Positions 1 to 8,914 of a stretch of DNA of 60,990 nucleotides are shown here, one piece after another. The notes beneath the pieces were generated by a model. It searched no databases. It saw only the letters and a program-made list of their open reading frames with translations, and was not told the origin of the DNA. The DNA lies in NCBI RefSeq assembly GCF_000508085.1, contig NZ_KI669560.1, positions 2,218,792-2,279,781 of the forward strand, read 5' to 3'. The DNA comes from Sediminibacterium sp. C3 (GTDB lineage: Bacteria > Bacteroidota > Bacteroidia > Chitinophagales > Chitinophagaceae). The stretch's first letter is position 1; each line of letters opens with the position of its first letter. The position numbers and the translations under genes are program-made.

Positions 1-285
1 CCAGAAGAGAAAAAGAATAGTAAATGCACTCGCCATTGCACTCATCATATTCACCGCTTTGGCTGCACTCATTGGATCATCTCCAAAAAGAATAATGAAA
101 ATTCTACCCAAAATAACAAATAAAGGGGCGCCCGGAGGATGCGGTATCTGGAGTTTGAAACAGCTACTCACAAACTCACCACAATCCCATAAGCTTCCGC
201 CCGCTTCCGCAGTAAGTGTATAAACCATGCTGGCAATAGCAAAAACCACCCAGCCAATAATGTTATTAATCTTGTTAAACTGCAT
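1..285 (-). CDS. DUF2723 family membrane protein (glycosyltransferase-like), N-terminal 95 residues only
   Basis: This reading frame starts at the ATG at 283-285 on the minus strand and runs off the left edge of the window, so only the first 95 residues are seen. The protein starts MQFNKINNIIGW, has a first membrane segment at about residues 8-26, then the stretch SLWDCGEF and the motif HPPGAPLF, then a second hydrophobic segment. These motifs are typical of the Bacteroidota DUF2723 family, large multi-pass proteins related to dolichyl-phosphate-mannose protein O-mannosyltransferases. A role as a polyprenyl-phosphate-sugar-dependent glycosyltransferase is inferred from the family. It is divergent from mtaB. 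Confidence 0.8.
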   Translation of the reverse strand, partial: MQFNKINNIIGWVVFAIASMVYTLTAEAGGSLWDCGEFVSSCFKLQIPHPPGAPLFVILGRIFIILFGDDPMSAAKAVNMMSAMASAFTILFLFW

Positions 286-310
286 ATTTGTTTTGGTTTT
301 TAAAGACTGG

Positions 311-318
311 CAAACATA
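311..318 (-). promoter_or_regulatory. Candidate -7 box for the DUF2723 gene
   Basis: Minus-strand TATGTTTG matches the Bacteroidota -7 consensus TAnnTTTG and lies 25 bases before the DUF2723 ATG. I see no clear -33 TTG at the usual spacing. The rest of the 183-base gap to mtaB (286-468) shows no gene. Confidence 0.4.
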
Positions 319-453
319 ACTTATTATAGGTGAAAATTGAAATACATTGAGGGGATTCAGCCATTTTAAGAAAGTTTTTACACCTGTAAACCTATGATTT
401 TGAATACCAATGCTGCCTTAGAATTGTAAAGCGGTAATTTCAAAAGCCTGTCT

Positions 454-461
454 TAACTTTG
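454..461 (+). promoter_or_regulatory. Candidate -7 box for mtaB
   Basis: TAACTTTG fits the Bacteroidota -7 consensus TAnnTTTG and ends 7 bases before the mtaB ATG at 469, which predicts a leaderless or nearly leaderless mRNA. The -33 element is weak. Confidence 0.5.
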
Positions 462-468
462 CGCCGGC

Positions 469-1746
469 ATGAATCAAAAACAAACGGTAGCATTTCACAC
501 CCTGGGCTGTAAGCTGAATTTTTCCGAAACCTCCACCCTGAGCAGGTTAATGGAGAAAGAAGGTTTTGAGAAAAAGGAATTTGATGAAGTAGCAGATGTA
601 TATGTAATTAATACCTGCTCAGTTACCGATAATGCGGATAAGGAATGTCGCCAGATTGTACGCAGGATTCAACGCAAAGCACCTGAAAGTTTCGTAATCA
701 TTACAGGTTGTTATGCCCAGTTAAAACCCAAAGAAATTGCCAGTATTCCAGGAGTTGACCTGGTTTTGGGGGCAGCTGAAAAATTTAATATTGCAGAACA
801 TATCGGCAATCTGACCAAAACCAATGATCCTGCCAAAATTTGCAGTTGCGATATCAGTGAAGTGAGTGGATTCAATGCTTCCTTTTCACAAAACGATCGT
901 ACCCGTACTTTTTTAAAAGTGCAGGATGGGTGTGATTACAACTGTTCCTTTTGCACGATACCTATGGCCAGGGGAAAAAGCAGAAGTGATAGTATTGCCA
1001 ATGTAATTATGAATGCTGAGAAACTGGCAGCGGACGGTGTAAAGGAAATTGTACTGACTGGCGTTAATCTGGGAGATTTCGGGAAAGGTCCTGACGGAGA
1101 CAAACAGCATCAGGAAAATTTTACCGATCTGGTAAAAGCATTGGATGAAGTAAAAGGCATTGAGCGTTACCGAATATCTTCCATAGAACCGAATCTTATT
1201 ACCAATGAGTTGATTGAATGGGTGGCAAACAGCGACCAGTTCATGCCTCATTTTCATATTCCACTTCAAAGTGGATCAGACAGAATACTGGGCTTGATGA
1301 GAAGGAGATACAAGCGGGCATTATACGCAGAAAAAGTAGCGCTGATTAAACAATTGATGCCCCATGCAGCCATTGGCGTCGATGTGATTGTAGGTTTTCC
1401 GGGAGAAACGGATGAAGATTTTAAAGAAACCTTTGACTTTATCCATTCGCTGGACGTCTCTTATCTGCATGTATTTACTTATTCGGAAAGAGACAATACC
1501 AAAGCCCTGGAAATAAAACCTGTGGTTCCCATTTCTGTTCGTAATGAACGCAATAAAACCCTCCGGAATTTGTCTTATATGAAGTTGCAGTATTTTACTC
1601 AGCAACATGCAGGAACCAATCGTCCTGTTTTATTTGAAGCCTATAACAAAGAAGGCATGATGGAGGGATATACTGACAACTATATCAGGATTAGTACTCC
1701 CTACAGAGCAGAGTGGGCAAATCAGATTGTAGCTTGGAATATATAA
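469..1746 (+). CDS. mtaB: tRNA t6A37 methylthiotransferase MtaB
   Basis: Radical-SAM methylthiotransferase that adds a methylthio group to N6-threonylcarbamoyladenosine at position 37 of tRNAs reading ANN codons. The 425-residue length is normal. The N-terminal MTTase domain has its three cluster-binding cysteines at 14, 50 and 81, with TLGCKLN as the MtaB-type signature. The radical-SAM cluster motif is CDYNCSFC (C155, C159, C162). A C-terminal TRAM-like segment follows at about 375-420. The start at 469 is supported by the -7 box immediately upstream. The gene ends 7 bases before the convergent NusG-like gene. The MtaB rather than MiaB assignment rests on the TLGCKLN motif and is fairly secure. 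Confidence 0.92.
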   Translation: MNQKQTVAFHTLGCKLNFSETSTLSRLMEKEGFEKKEFDEVADVYVINTCSVTDNADKECRQIVRRIQRKAPESFVIITGCYAQLKPKEIASIPGVDLVLGAAEKFNIAEHIGNLTKTNDPAKICSCDISEVSGFNASFSQNDRTRTFLKVQDGCDYNCSFCTIPMARGKSRSDSIANVIMNAEKLAADGVKEIVLTGVNLGDFGKGPDGDKQHQENFTDLVKALDEVKGIERYRISSIEPNLITNELIEWVANSDQFMPHFHIPLQSGSDRILGLMRRRYKRALYAEKVALIKQLMPHAAIGVDVIVGFPGETDEDFKETFDFIHSLDVSYLHVFTYSERDNTKALEIKPVVPISVRNERNKTLRNLSYMKLQYFTQQHAGTNRPVLFEAYNKEGMMEGYTDNYIRISTPYRAEWANQIVAWNI

Positions 1747-1753
1747 GACTTAC

Positions 1754-2263
1754 TTATTTTACCGTAAGAAAAGTAGCGGGAAACTCCACTATCATTACTT
1801 GTCCCAGACCTTGTAACTGTACATATACTTTTTTTCTTCCACCTCTTACTACAGTTCCTTCCTGATCCATGAAGACGCCGTAATTTACTTTAACTAAATC
1901 GCCACTTGAAAAACCTTCATCAGAGATAATGGTAATTTTGGCATCTTTTTCGGCAAGGTATAGTTTAATGTTTTCTACTTCTTCATCTTTTATAACAGCA
2001 GGCTTACCCAAATAATAAACAAAATTCAAAGCGCCGTCGGTCATGAGTACTTTGGACCTTTCTGTATCATCAATTCTAACAAAAACATAAGATTTAAAGA
2101 GCGGCTCTTCAATAATTTTCTTTCGGTCCGACCATTGTCTTTCCACCTTTTGCAAAGGGCACCAGCTTTCAATACCCTTTCTGATTAAAACAGAATCTAT
2201 TTTCTTTTCCCACCTTGGCTTGGTGTAAATGGCGTACCATTTTTTTGTTAGTTTATTTTCCAT
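1754..2263 (-). CDS. UpxY-family transcription antiterminator (NusG paralogue)
   Basis: A 169-residue specialised NusG paralogue. The N-terminal NGN domain starts WYAIYTKPRWEKK and contains GIESWCPLQKVERQWSDRKK and PLFKSYVFVRI, as in UpxY and LoaP proteins rather than housekeeping NusG. A C-terminal KOW-like segment lies at about 118-150 (SSGDLVKVNYGVFMDQEGTV). UpxY proteins bind RNA polymerase and allow read-through of long surface-polysaccharide operons, usually from a position directly upstream of such an operon. Here it lies 33 bases downstream of the tail-specific protease gene with no polysaccharide cluster in view, so its target operon is unknown. Confidence 0.85.
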   Translation of the reverse strand: MENKLTKKWYAIYTKPRWEKKIDSVLIRKGIESWCPLQKVERQWSDRKKIIEEPLFKSYVFVRIDDTERSKVLMTDGALNFVYYLGKPAVIKDEEVENIKLYLAEKDAKITIISDEGFSSGDLVKVNYGVFMDQEGTVVRGGRKKVYVQLQGLGQVMIVEFPATFLTVK

Positions 2264-2296
2264 TTTCTCGCTGAATCGTACTATCTGTTTAGCTAA

Positions 2297-4465
2297 TCAA
2301 TTTTTTGCCGTTGCTGTCTTTGTTTCAGCCAATTGCTGTATTACTTTCACCCCTGCATCAATATGTAAATCCTGCTTTAATAATTTCAACCATTCCTGGT
2401 AACGAATTCCTTTATTTTTATCAGGATTATTGTAAAATTTATCCTTGTCTGCATCCATCGCCTGTACATTCAATTCGGACTTCAATTTAAGCAATGCATT
2501 ATTCTGATTTACCGTACTGGTAATTTGTTTCTGCATTTGCTTGAACTGATCAATTTGCAGATTAATGGGATTTTCATTCTTGGCGCTTAACCATTTTAAA
2601 TTGTCCTGTAACAATTTCAGGTTGGGATCGGAAACAATTCGTTCCTGTTCCTTTTTAACTATTTGATCCAGATGGGTGCCTTCACCCCCATTCCATAACT
2701 GATATCTGGTCTGTGGAATAGCATCCCAGGGTAAGGAATTGGGATTATCCTTCTCTCTGATCTTCAGATATTCATATGTATCGGGCATAATAATATCTGG
2801 CACTACTCCTTTTAATTGTGTACTGCCACCGTTAACCCTGTAAAATTTCTGGAATGTTAAGCTTACAGCTCCGAACTCTGTTCTACTGCTGTAAAAATCA
2901 ATCGGTCTTCCAAATGGTATGGGTCTTTGTACTGTTCCTTTTCCATAGGTTGAGCTACTTCCGATAACAATACCTCTTTTATAGTCCTGGATAGCTGCAG
3001 CAAAAATTTCACTGGCAGATGCACTTAGTTCATTCACCATTACCGCTAATGGTCCATCATATAAAACCGATTCATCATTGTCTCTCCAGGTCTGCTGATC
3101 AACTCTGCCGTCTCTTTCCTTTACCTGAACAACCGGGCCTGATGGGATAAACAAGCCAACCATTTTAACCACTTCCAACAAGGAACCACCCCCATTGTTT
3201 CTAAGATCAATCACAATTCCTTTTACATTTTCAGCTTTTAGCTTTTTAACTTCTTCTGCTACATCTTCCGAACACTTAAAACCATTTTTGTCTTCAAAAT
3301 TGGCATAGAAATCTGGCAATGCGATATACCCGATTTTATCACTACCCTGCATCACAATTGCACTACGGGCCAATCCTTCATCCTGTTCAATTTTTTCTCT
3401 GATCAGTGAAACTGTTCGGGTAGTACCATCTTGTTTTTTGAAGGTAATTCTTACTTCTGTGCCTTTATCACCTCTGATTAACTTAACTGCATCTTCTGTA
3501 CCATATCCACTCACATCAACGGGTTCATTAGCCCCCTGTGCTACTTTTATAATTATATCTCCCGCAACGATGGCACCTGATTTCCAGGCAGGTCCTCCAG
3601 TAACAATGCTGGCTATTTTTATTCCATTATCATCCTGTTGCAACTGCGCCCCAATGCCGTAAAACTGGTTGCTCATTCTCTCATCAAATGCTCTTTTCTC
3701 AACGGGAGGATAATAATCCGTATGAGGATCCATTAAATTGGTAATAACATTTATAAAAGAATTGAATCGCTGTTCTTCCGTAAAAGTAGTTTTAATCCGG
3801 TTGAAAGTCCGGTCCATCATTTTAAGCACACTGTTTCTTGCATTCAATTCCAGACTATCATCTGGTAACACACGAAAACTATCCTTGCCTTTGTTCTTTT
3901 CTCTTTCTTCCTGTAAATCAACAAAACGTTCCAGTGTATAATATTTCAATTTTTTTCTCCAGCGATCCTTACGGTCCTCATCAGTCGGGGCATAACTCAG
4001 TTTTTCACCATCCAGCTGCACCGATTCATTTACAGAGAAATCAAAGGGCTTTGATAATATCTCTTTATAAAAACCTACCGTTTCTTCAACGCGTTTTGAA
4101 TAAATACTACTGACTGCTGGCTGAAAATGCATGGCAGCACCATGAATTTCATCATCAATCGTTGTTTCCATTTTCTTCAGACCATTTACATCTTCGGAAG
4201 TAAAAATACTTTTATCTCCATCCAGTTGATCTAAATAACCTTTAAAGACTTTTTTTGAAAAATCATCATTGATTTTTTTAGGACTGTAATGCTGCTGTTC
4301 CAGCAACATGCCTACGGTATTCAATAATCTTTGCTGCTGTGCTATTTTTTCATTGGAATCTGCTCCGTTTATGCTGCGAAATGCAATAAAAAGTGAGCCA
4401 AATAATACCAGAGCCGTTAACACTAACCCTTTTCTACTCTTCATAAATTGCTTGAATTTTTGCAT
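2297..4465 (-). CDS. prc: Tail-specific (carboxy-terminal processing) peptidase, S41A family
   Basis: Periplasmic serine protease of the Prc/Tsp type, cutting non-polar C-terminal tails. An N-terminal membrane anchor or signal (KGLVLTALVLFGSLFIAF) is followed by the Prc N-terminal helical domain, a PDZ domain (FYGIGAQL to GTEVRITF), the S41 catalytic core with Ser in NELSASASE and Lys in YGKGTVQ, and a C-terminal DUF3340-like region. The reading frame opens at 4525, but those first 20 residues (MLIENVVAIG...) look like translated leader, so I prefer the ATG at 4465, giving 722 residues. The ATG at 4444 is also possible. The upxY-like gene follows 33 bases downstream. Confidence 0.88.
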   Translation of the reverse strand: MQKFKQFMKSRKGLVLTALVLFGSLFIAFRSINGADSNEKIAQQQRLLNTVGMLLEQQHYSPKKINDDFSKKVFKGYLDQLDGDKSIFTSEDVNGLKKMETTIDDEIHGAAMHFQPAVSSIYSKRVEETVGFYKEILSKPFDFSVNESVQLDGEKLSYAPTDEDRKDRWRKKLKYYTLERFVDLQEEREKNKGKDSFRVLPDDSLELNARNSVLKMMDRTFNRIKTTFTEEQRFNSFINVITNLMDPHTDYYPPVEKRAFDERMSNQFYGIGAQLQQDDNGIKIASIVTGGPAWKSGAIVAGDIIIKVAQGANEPVDVSGYGTEDAVKLIRGDKGTEVRITFKKQDGTTRTVSLIREKIEQDEGLARSAIVMQGSDKIGYIALPDFYANFEDKNGFKCSEDVAEEVKKLKAENVKGIVIDLRNNGGGSLLEVVKMVGLFIPSGPVVQVKERDGRVDQQTWRDNDESVLYDGPLAVMVNELSASASEIFAAAIQDYKRGIVIGSSSTYGKGTVQRPIPFGRPIDFYSSRTEFGAVSLTFQKFYRVNGGSTQLKGVVPDIIMPDTYEYLKIREKDNPNSLPWDAIPQTRYQLWNGGEGTHLDQIVKKEQERIVSDPNLKLLQDNLKWLSAKNENPINLQIDQFKQMQKQITSTVNQNNALLKLKSELNVQAMDADKDKFYNNPDKNKGIRYQEWLKLLKQDLHIDAGVKVIQQLAETKTATAKN

Positions 4466-4559
4466 GGTCTTTCCAAAAATAATCCAAAATAAGATGCCAA
4501 TTGCAACTACATTTTCAATTAACAAAGGTTTGGATGAAGTTTTTTTAAAAAATATTTCC

Positions 4560-4567
4560 TACTTTTG
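4560..4567 (+). promoter_or_regulatory. Candidate -7 box for tRNA-His
   Basis: TACTTTTG matches TAnnTTTG and lies 13 bases before the mature 5' end of the tRNA. A TTTG at 4529-4532 is too far away to be a standard -33 element. Confidence 0.45.
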
Positions 4568-4580
4568 CCGTCCACAAAAC

Positions 4581-4655
4581 GGAGGGCGTAGCTCAGTTGG
4601 TTAGAGCGTCAGTTTGTGGCACTGAAGGCCGGGGGTTCGAGACCCCTCGCTCTCC
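4581..4655 (+). tRNA. tRNA-His (GTG anticodon)
   Basis: A cloverleaf can be folded by eye. The acceptor stem GAGGGCG pairs with CGCTCTC (one G.U). The extra 5' G at 4581 pairs with C73 at 4655, the G-1:C73 identity pair of tRNA-His. The D stem is GCTC/GAGC. The anticodon stem TCAGT/ACTGA encloses the loop TTGTGGC with anticodon GTG. The T loop is TTCGAGA. The CCA end is not fully encoded. It is followed by a strong intrinsic terminator. Confidence 0.95.
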
Positions 4656-4660
4656 CACTT

Positions 4661-4693
4661 AAAACCTATAAAACGTATGTTTTATAGGTTTTT
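4661..4693 (+). terminator. Intrinsic terminator after tRNA-His
   Basis: A perfect 14-bp inverted repeat (AAAACCTATAAAAC, loop GTAT, GTTTTATAGGTTTT) ends in a T run. Its A and T flanks could make it work on both strands. Confidence 0.8.
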
Positions 4694-4705
4694 AAATTTT
4701 ACAGC

Positions 4706-5305
4706 ATGAGTCTTATTTACCTGATACCCTTTATTTCAGCCTTTATTGGCTGGTTTACCAATTGGGTTGCCATTAAAATGCTTTTTCATCCCAAAGAACC
4801 CGTGAAGATTTTGGGCATCACTTTTATCGGAATATTCCCTAAAAGGCAGGCTCAGTTTGCTGAAAAACTGGGCAAATTGGTTAGCGCCGAATTGCTCTCC
4901 TTTCAGGATATTGAAGAAAAAATAACCAACCCTAAAAATATGGAAGCGTTGATCCCCCAAATTGACGCCCATATTGACCATTTTCTGCGAGTGAAACTAG
5001 CCGACCACATGCCCATCATCAGTATGTTCATTGGCGACCAGACCATTGTACAGATGAAAGCTGTTTTTATGGCTGAGTTACAGGAACTATTCCCGGGTCT
5101 AATGAAATCCTATATGAATCAGTTGCAAAATCAGCTAGACCTCGAAAAAATTGTAATAGAAAAAGTAAAAGGGTTTTCATCAGACAAATTAGAACAGATA
5201 TTAAATGATATCATGTCTAAGGAATTCCGATTTATTGAAATTCTTGGAGGTGTTTTAGGTTTTATTATTGGTGTTATTCAGGTGCTGCTAACAATGATTG
5301 CTTAG
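4706..5305 (+). CDS. DUF445 family membrane protein
   Basis: A 199-residue protein with the DUF445 signature: an N-terminal membrane segment with FIGWFTNWVAIKMLFHP, then GIFPKRQAQFAEKLG, an amphipathic helical middle part, and a C-terminal membrane segment (EILGGVLGFIIGVIQVLLTMIA). The family (including Bacillus YheB-type proteins) is widespread, and its biochemical role is not firmly established. This is the short form, with one N-terminal and one C-terminal hairpin. It begins 13 bases after the tRNA-His terminator, so its promoter must lie within that terminator region or expression depends on read-through. Confidence 0.85.
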   Translation: MSLIYLIPFISAFIGWFTNWVAIKMLFHPKEPVKILGITFIGIFPKRQAQFAEKLGKLVSAELLSFQDIEEKITNPKNMEALIPQIDAHIDHFLRVKLADHMPIISMFIGDQTIVQMKAVFMAELQELFPGLMKSYMNQLQNQLDLEKIVIEKVKGFSSDKLEQILNDIMSKEFRFIEILGGVLGFIIGVIQVLLTMIA

Positions 5306-5434
5306 TCACCGACGGATTAAAAGCCCTATTCGCCGATTTTGTTAAACTTTATCCACTCAGGCTTGTCATATTACCGCTCATAAAATGGGAGATTCAATCC
5401 CAATGGGTCTAAACCAACTTTGCAATTAATAACA

Positions 5435-8104
5435 ATGATGAATATGCGTAAATTTTTAGGAATTTTTCTTTTAGCCGGGATGATTATGGGTCATGCCAAG
5501 GCACAAATGCCCCCAATGATGGGTGGACGTGCCGGTGCAGGCGCCAGCCAGAACATGAATATTGGACATTTCTATGGAAAAATGGTTGACAGTAAAACCA
5601 ATAAAGGAATTGAAGGCGTTACCGTTCAATTGAGAGGTAATAAATTCGATACCGTTACCAAAAAAATGAAAGAAGCCATTTTGGGAACCGTTATTACCAA
5701 GTCTAATGGTGATTTCAGTTTCGAAAACCTGCCACTATTTGGCAATTTCAAATTAAATGCTACTGCTCTTGCCTATAAAACGATAGACCAGACCATTTCA
5801 TTCGGCATTAAAATGCCTTCAGGCGGAGGTGGAAATATGCAGCAAATGCTGGGAATGGCCGATAAAGATTTAGGCAATATCAAAATGGAAGAAGATGCCA
5901 CGAATTTGGGTAACGTTACAGTAACCGCATCTACCAAACCCCAATTTGAATTGGGCATTGATCGTAAAATCTTCAATGTAGACAAGAACTTAATGGGTTC
6001 GGGACAAACCGCAACCGAATTAATGCGTAATATCCCTGCTTTAAATGTTGATATTGATGGAAATGTAACATTAAGAAATGCTTCCCCAACTCTATTCATT
6101 GATGGCAGACCAACGACAATTACACTGGATCAAATACCTTCTGATATTATTGAAAGAGTTGAATTAATCACCAACCCTTCCGCCAAATTTGATGCTTCCG
6201 GTGGTAATGCAGGTATTTTAAATATCGTCCTAAAGAAAAATAAGAAAGTGGGGTACAATGGTGGTATCAGAGCAGGCGTTGACTCACGGGGAATGTTAAA
6301 TGGCGGTGGAGATATCAATATCCGTCAGAATAAATTGAATTTTACGGGTAGCGGTGTTTATAATCAGCGTAAATCTATTTCTGAAGGTATTACCGACAGA
6401 AACAATTTATTAGCAACCCCAAGCAATATATACAACGTGCAGGACGCAACCAACAAAGGATACTTTGCTTTCTTCAGAGGTGGTCTTGATTATTTTATTG
6501 ATAACAGAAACACCATTTCTGTTACAGCCAATTACAACAGAGGCCAGTTTGATAATGACCAAACTCAGCGTGTTGACTCTACTATCAAGGGGATACCAAC
6601 TTCTTATTCTAATATCGGAACCCAGTCTACCAGCAATTTCAGAAATCTGGGCACCCAAATTAGCTACAAGCACAATTTTGCAAAGAACGGACACAATATC
6701 TCTTCAGATTATAACTATAATAAAAGCACCAACGATAACCTGACTAATATTGGCAATTATACTTATAATCTGGATGGCACACAGAAAGGCAACCCTTTGT
6801 TGCAACGTGGTATTGGATCCGGAGGAACTACCAACCATACCTTCCAAATAGATTATGAGAACCCGCTTAGTGATGACAGTAAATTTGAGGCAGGTGGACG
6901 TGTGGCTATCAGAGATTTTAATAACAAACTAGATCAATTTCGCTTTAATCAATTGACTGGCCAATACGAACTGGTTCCTTTAATTAGCAGCAGATACAAA
7001 TACACAGATGCTGTATATGCAGCCTACAGTACTTATAGTTTTAAAGTTAATAAGTGGAGTTATCAGTTGGGTTTAAGAGCTGAAAGTTCCAATTATACCG
7101 GAACCCTTTTAAATGCCAGAGGTGCTGATTCGGCCACTTTCTCAGTTAAGTTCCCATTGAGCTTATTCCCAAGTGCATTCATTACTTATAAAATTGATGA
7201 GAAGCAGGATTTCCAGATCAACTATTCAAGAAGAGTAAACAGACCTAATTTCTTTCAGTTAATGCCTTTCCCGGATTATTCAGACCCTCAGAATATCAAT
7301 ATGGGTAATGCTGGTCTTAAACCTGAATTCACCAATTCATTTGAAATGAGCTGGAACAATGCTTACAAAAAAGGATCAAACTTTTTGGTAACGGCATTCT
7401 TTAAACATTCTACCAATTTAATCACCCGTTATGTTTATAGAGATGCAAATGCCTTAATTCCCGGGGACAGCGCTTTCTTCAGCACTTTTATCAATGCAAA
7501 CAGTGCCAGATCATTTGGTTTGGAATTAACCAATAAAACAGCCGTAAACAGCTGGTGGGAAATGACGGTTAACCTGAATATATTCAATTCCAGATTAAAT
7601 GCAACGGTACCTGGCCAACCTAATCTGGTTCAGGAGCAATGGAGCTGGTTTACCAAAATGAACAATACATTCAAATTAGGCAAAGGATTTTCAATCCAGT
7701 TAAGCGGAGATTATCAAGCCAGAACCGTATTACCTCAAAGCGGCGGCGGTGGTGGCCGTGGCGGTGGTGGTGGTGGTATGATGTTCGGAGGCGGGCCTCA
7801 GTCCGGTGCTCAGGGATACAATCAGCCTCGTTATGGTGTAGATTTAGCAATCAGAAAGGAGTTCACCTGGAAGAATGGCAGATCTGGCAACTTAACCTTA
7901 AGCATGAATGATATCTTCAGAACACAATTGTTCCAGAGTTATTCTGAAAGTTCCTTCTTCAACCAAACCAACCAACGTAGAAGAGATCCTCAGGTTTTAC
8001 GCCTGAATTTCAGCTACCGTTTCGGAAAATTCGATGCAAGCTTATTCAAACGCAAAAATACCAAGGCTGACCAAAGTGGTGGCATGGATATGATGCAGCA
8101 ATAA
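5435..8104 (+). CDS. Outer-membrane beta-barrel receptor (CarboxypepD_reg-like plus OMP_b-brl_3)
   Basis: A TonB-receptor-like outer-membrane protein of about 890 residues. It has a signal peptide (MRKFLGIFLLAG...AKAQ), a Gly/Met-rich stretch, a carboxypeptidase-regulatory-like beta domain at about 45-140, a plug-like domain (DRKIFNVDKNL to GNAGILNIVLKKN) and a long barrel ending near SYRFGKFDASLFKRK. The frame is open from a TTG at 5420, but the ATG at 5435 (or 5438) is the better start. An extracellular loop at about residues 770-790 is almost pure glycine. The substrate cannot be told, because no SusD-like partner is present. A terminator follows at 8128. Confidence 0.88.
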   Translation: MMNMRKFLGIFLLAGMIMGHAKAQMPPMMGGRAGAGASQNMNIGHFYGKMVDSKTNKGIEGVTVQLRGNKFDTVTKKMKEAILGTVITKSNGDFSFENLPLFGNFKLNATALAYKTIDQTISFGIKMPSGGGGNMQQMLGMADKDLGNIKMEEDATNLGNVTVTASTKPQFELGIDRKIFNVDKNLMGSGQTATELMRNIPALNVDIDGNVTLRNASPTLFIDGRPTTITLDQIPSDIIERVELITNPSAKFDASGGNAGILNIVLKKNKKVGYNGGIRAGVDSRGMLNGGGDINIRQNKLNFTGSGVYNQRKSISEGITDRNNLLATPSNIYNVQDATNKGYFAFFRGGLDYFIDNRNTISVTANYNRGQFDNDQTQRVDSTIKGIPTSYSNIGTQSTSNFRNLGTQISYKHNFAKNGHNISSDYNYNKSTNDNLTNIGNYTYNLDGTQKGNPLLQRGIGSGGTTNHTFQIDYENPLSDDSKFEAGGRVAIRDFNNKLDQFRFNQLTGQYELVPLISSRYKYTDAVYAAYSTYSFKVNKWSYQLGLRAESSNYTGTLLNARGADSATFSVKFPLSLFPSAFITYKIDEKQDFQINYSRRVNRPNFFQLMPFPDYSDPQNINMGNAGLKPEFTNSFEMSWNNAYKKGSNFLVTAFFKHSTNLITRYVYRDANALIPGDSAFFSTFINANSARSFGLELTNKTAVNSWWEMTVNLNIFNSRLNATVPGQPNLVQEQWSWFTKMNNTFKLGKGFSIQLSGDYQARTVLPQSGGGGGRGGGGGGMMFGGGPQSGAQGYNQPRYGVDLAIRKEFTWKNGRSGNLTLSMNDIFRTQLFQSYSESSFFNQTNQRRRDPQVLRLNFSYRFGKFDASLFKRKNTKADQSGGMDMMQQ

Positions 8105-8127
8105 TTTTAGTTTTAGTTTAAGATGAA

Positions 8128-8157
8128 AGGCCCTGGTTTCTACCGGGGCCTTAGTTT
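8128..8157 (+). terminator. Intrinsic terminator after the outer-membrane receptor
   Basis: AGGCCCTGG, loop TTTCTA, CCGGGGCCT forms a 9-bp stem with one G.U pair, followed by TAGTTTT. The rest of the gap to 8222 shows no gene. Confidence 0.7.
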
Positions 8158-8222
8158 TAAATAACAGTAAATTTTGAGATTTTTGGGGCTAAGAAAGCTT
8201 TCAGAAGAATCAAATTAAACAC

Positions 8223-8897
8223 CTAATCAGCCGATTTTCCCTGCAACATAGGAACAAAAGAAAATTCATCAAACAATTCTTCCTGTAAACTTCCATCTGC
8301 AAGTTTGGTTATTCGCATCATCCTTTGTGCTTCTCCCTCATTTACAGGTATCACCATCATTCCTCCTGTCTTTAATTGTTCAAGAAGCAATGGGGGTATA
8401 AATGGAGCGGCTGCGGTTATCAGAATTTTATCAAATGGTGCATAAGTTGGCAACCCTTTGAATCCATCCCCGAAAAAGAATTTTACATTGGGGTAATTTT
8501 TTCTGAAATGATAGTATTCTTTTTGTTCGTCAAACAATTTCTTCTGCCTTTCAATGGTATATACCCATTGAGGTCCAAGTTCAGCCAAAATGGTGGTCTG
8601 ATAAATACTTCCGGTCCCTATTTCTAATACCTTATCCCCCTTTTTTATTTGTAGTAACTGAGTTTGATAAGCTACTGTATAAGGATGGGAAATGGTCTGG
8701 TCTGCAGAAATAGGGAAAGCACGGTTTTCGTAAGCAATTTTGTCGAATACAGATTCCAGAAAAAAATGCCGGGGAATCTTATTCATTGCCTCCAAAACGG
8801 CTTCATCTGTAATTCCTTTCTCGCGCAAAGTATCAATCAGCTTTTTGCGCATTCCCTTATGATGATATGTATCCAAATAATCTCTGTCTTTTTGCAT
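8223..8897 (-). CDS. pcm: Protein-L-isoaspartate (D-aspartate) O-methyltransferase
   Basis: SAM-dependent repair enzyme that methylates isoaspartyl residues in damaged proteins. The 224-residue length is typical. PRHFFLESVF and the segment ISHPYTVAYQT are the conserved Pcm motifs around the substrate site. Motif I reads VLEIGTGSIYQ, where most Pcm proteins have GTGSGYQ, so one glycine of the SAM-binding loop is isoleucine (codon ATT). The acidic and hydrophobic residues that follow (VYTIERQ) are intact. It lies 17 bases downstream of the phosphohexomutase gene and may be cotranscribed with it. Confidence 0.9.
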   Translation of the reverse strand: MQKDRDYLDTYHHKGMRKKLIDTLREKGITDEAVLEAMNKIPRHFFLESVFDKIAYENRAFPISADQTISHPYTVAYQTQLLQIKKGDKVLEIGTGSIYQTTILAELGPQWVYTIERQKKLFDEQKEYYHFRKNYPNVKFFFGDGFKGLPTYAPFDKILITAAAPFIPPLLLEQLKTGGMMVIPVNEGEAQRMMRITKLADGSLQEELFDEFSFVPMLQGKSAD

Positions 8898-8914
8898 GCT
8901 GCGAATATACCTTA

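Noticed and set aside
4466..4525. Extra 20 N-terminal residues of the tail-specific protease (start at 4525)
   Set aside because: The peptide MLIENVVAIG... precedes a normal signal/anchor start, is unlike family members, and the internal ATG at 4465 fits better.
5420..5434. TTG start at 5420 for the outer-membrane receptor
   Set aside because: The ATG at 5435 gives a clean signal peptide, and the TTG adds five residues with no support.
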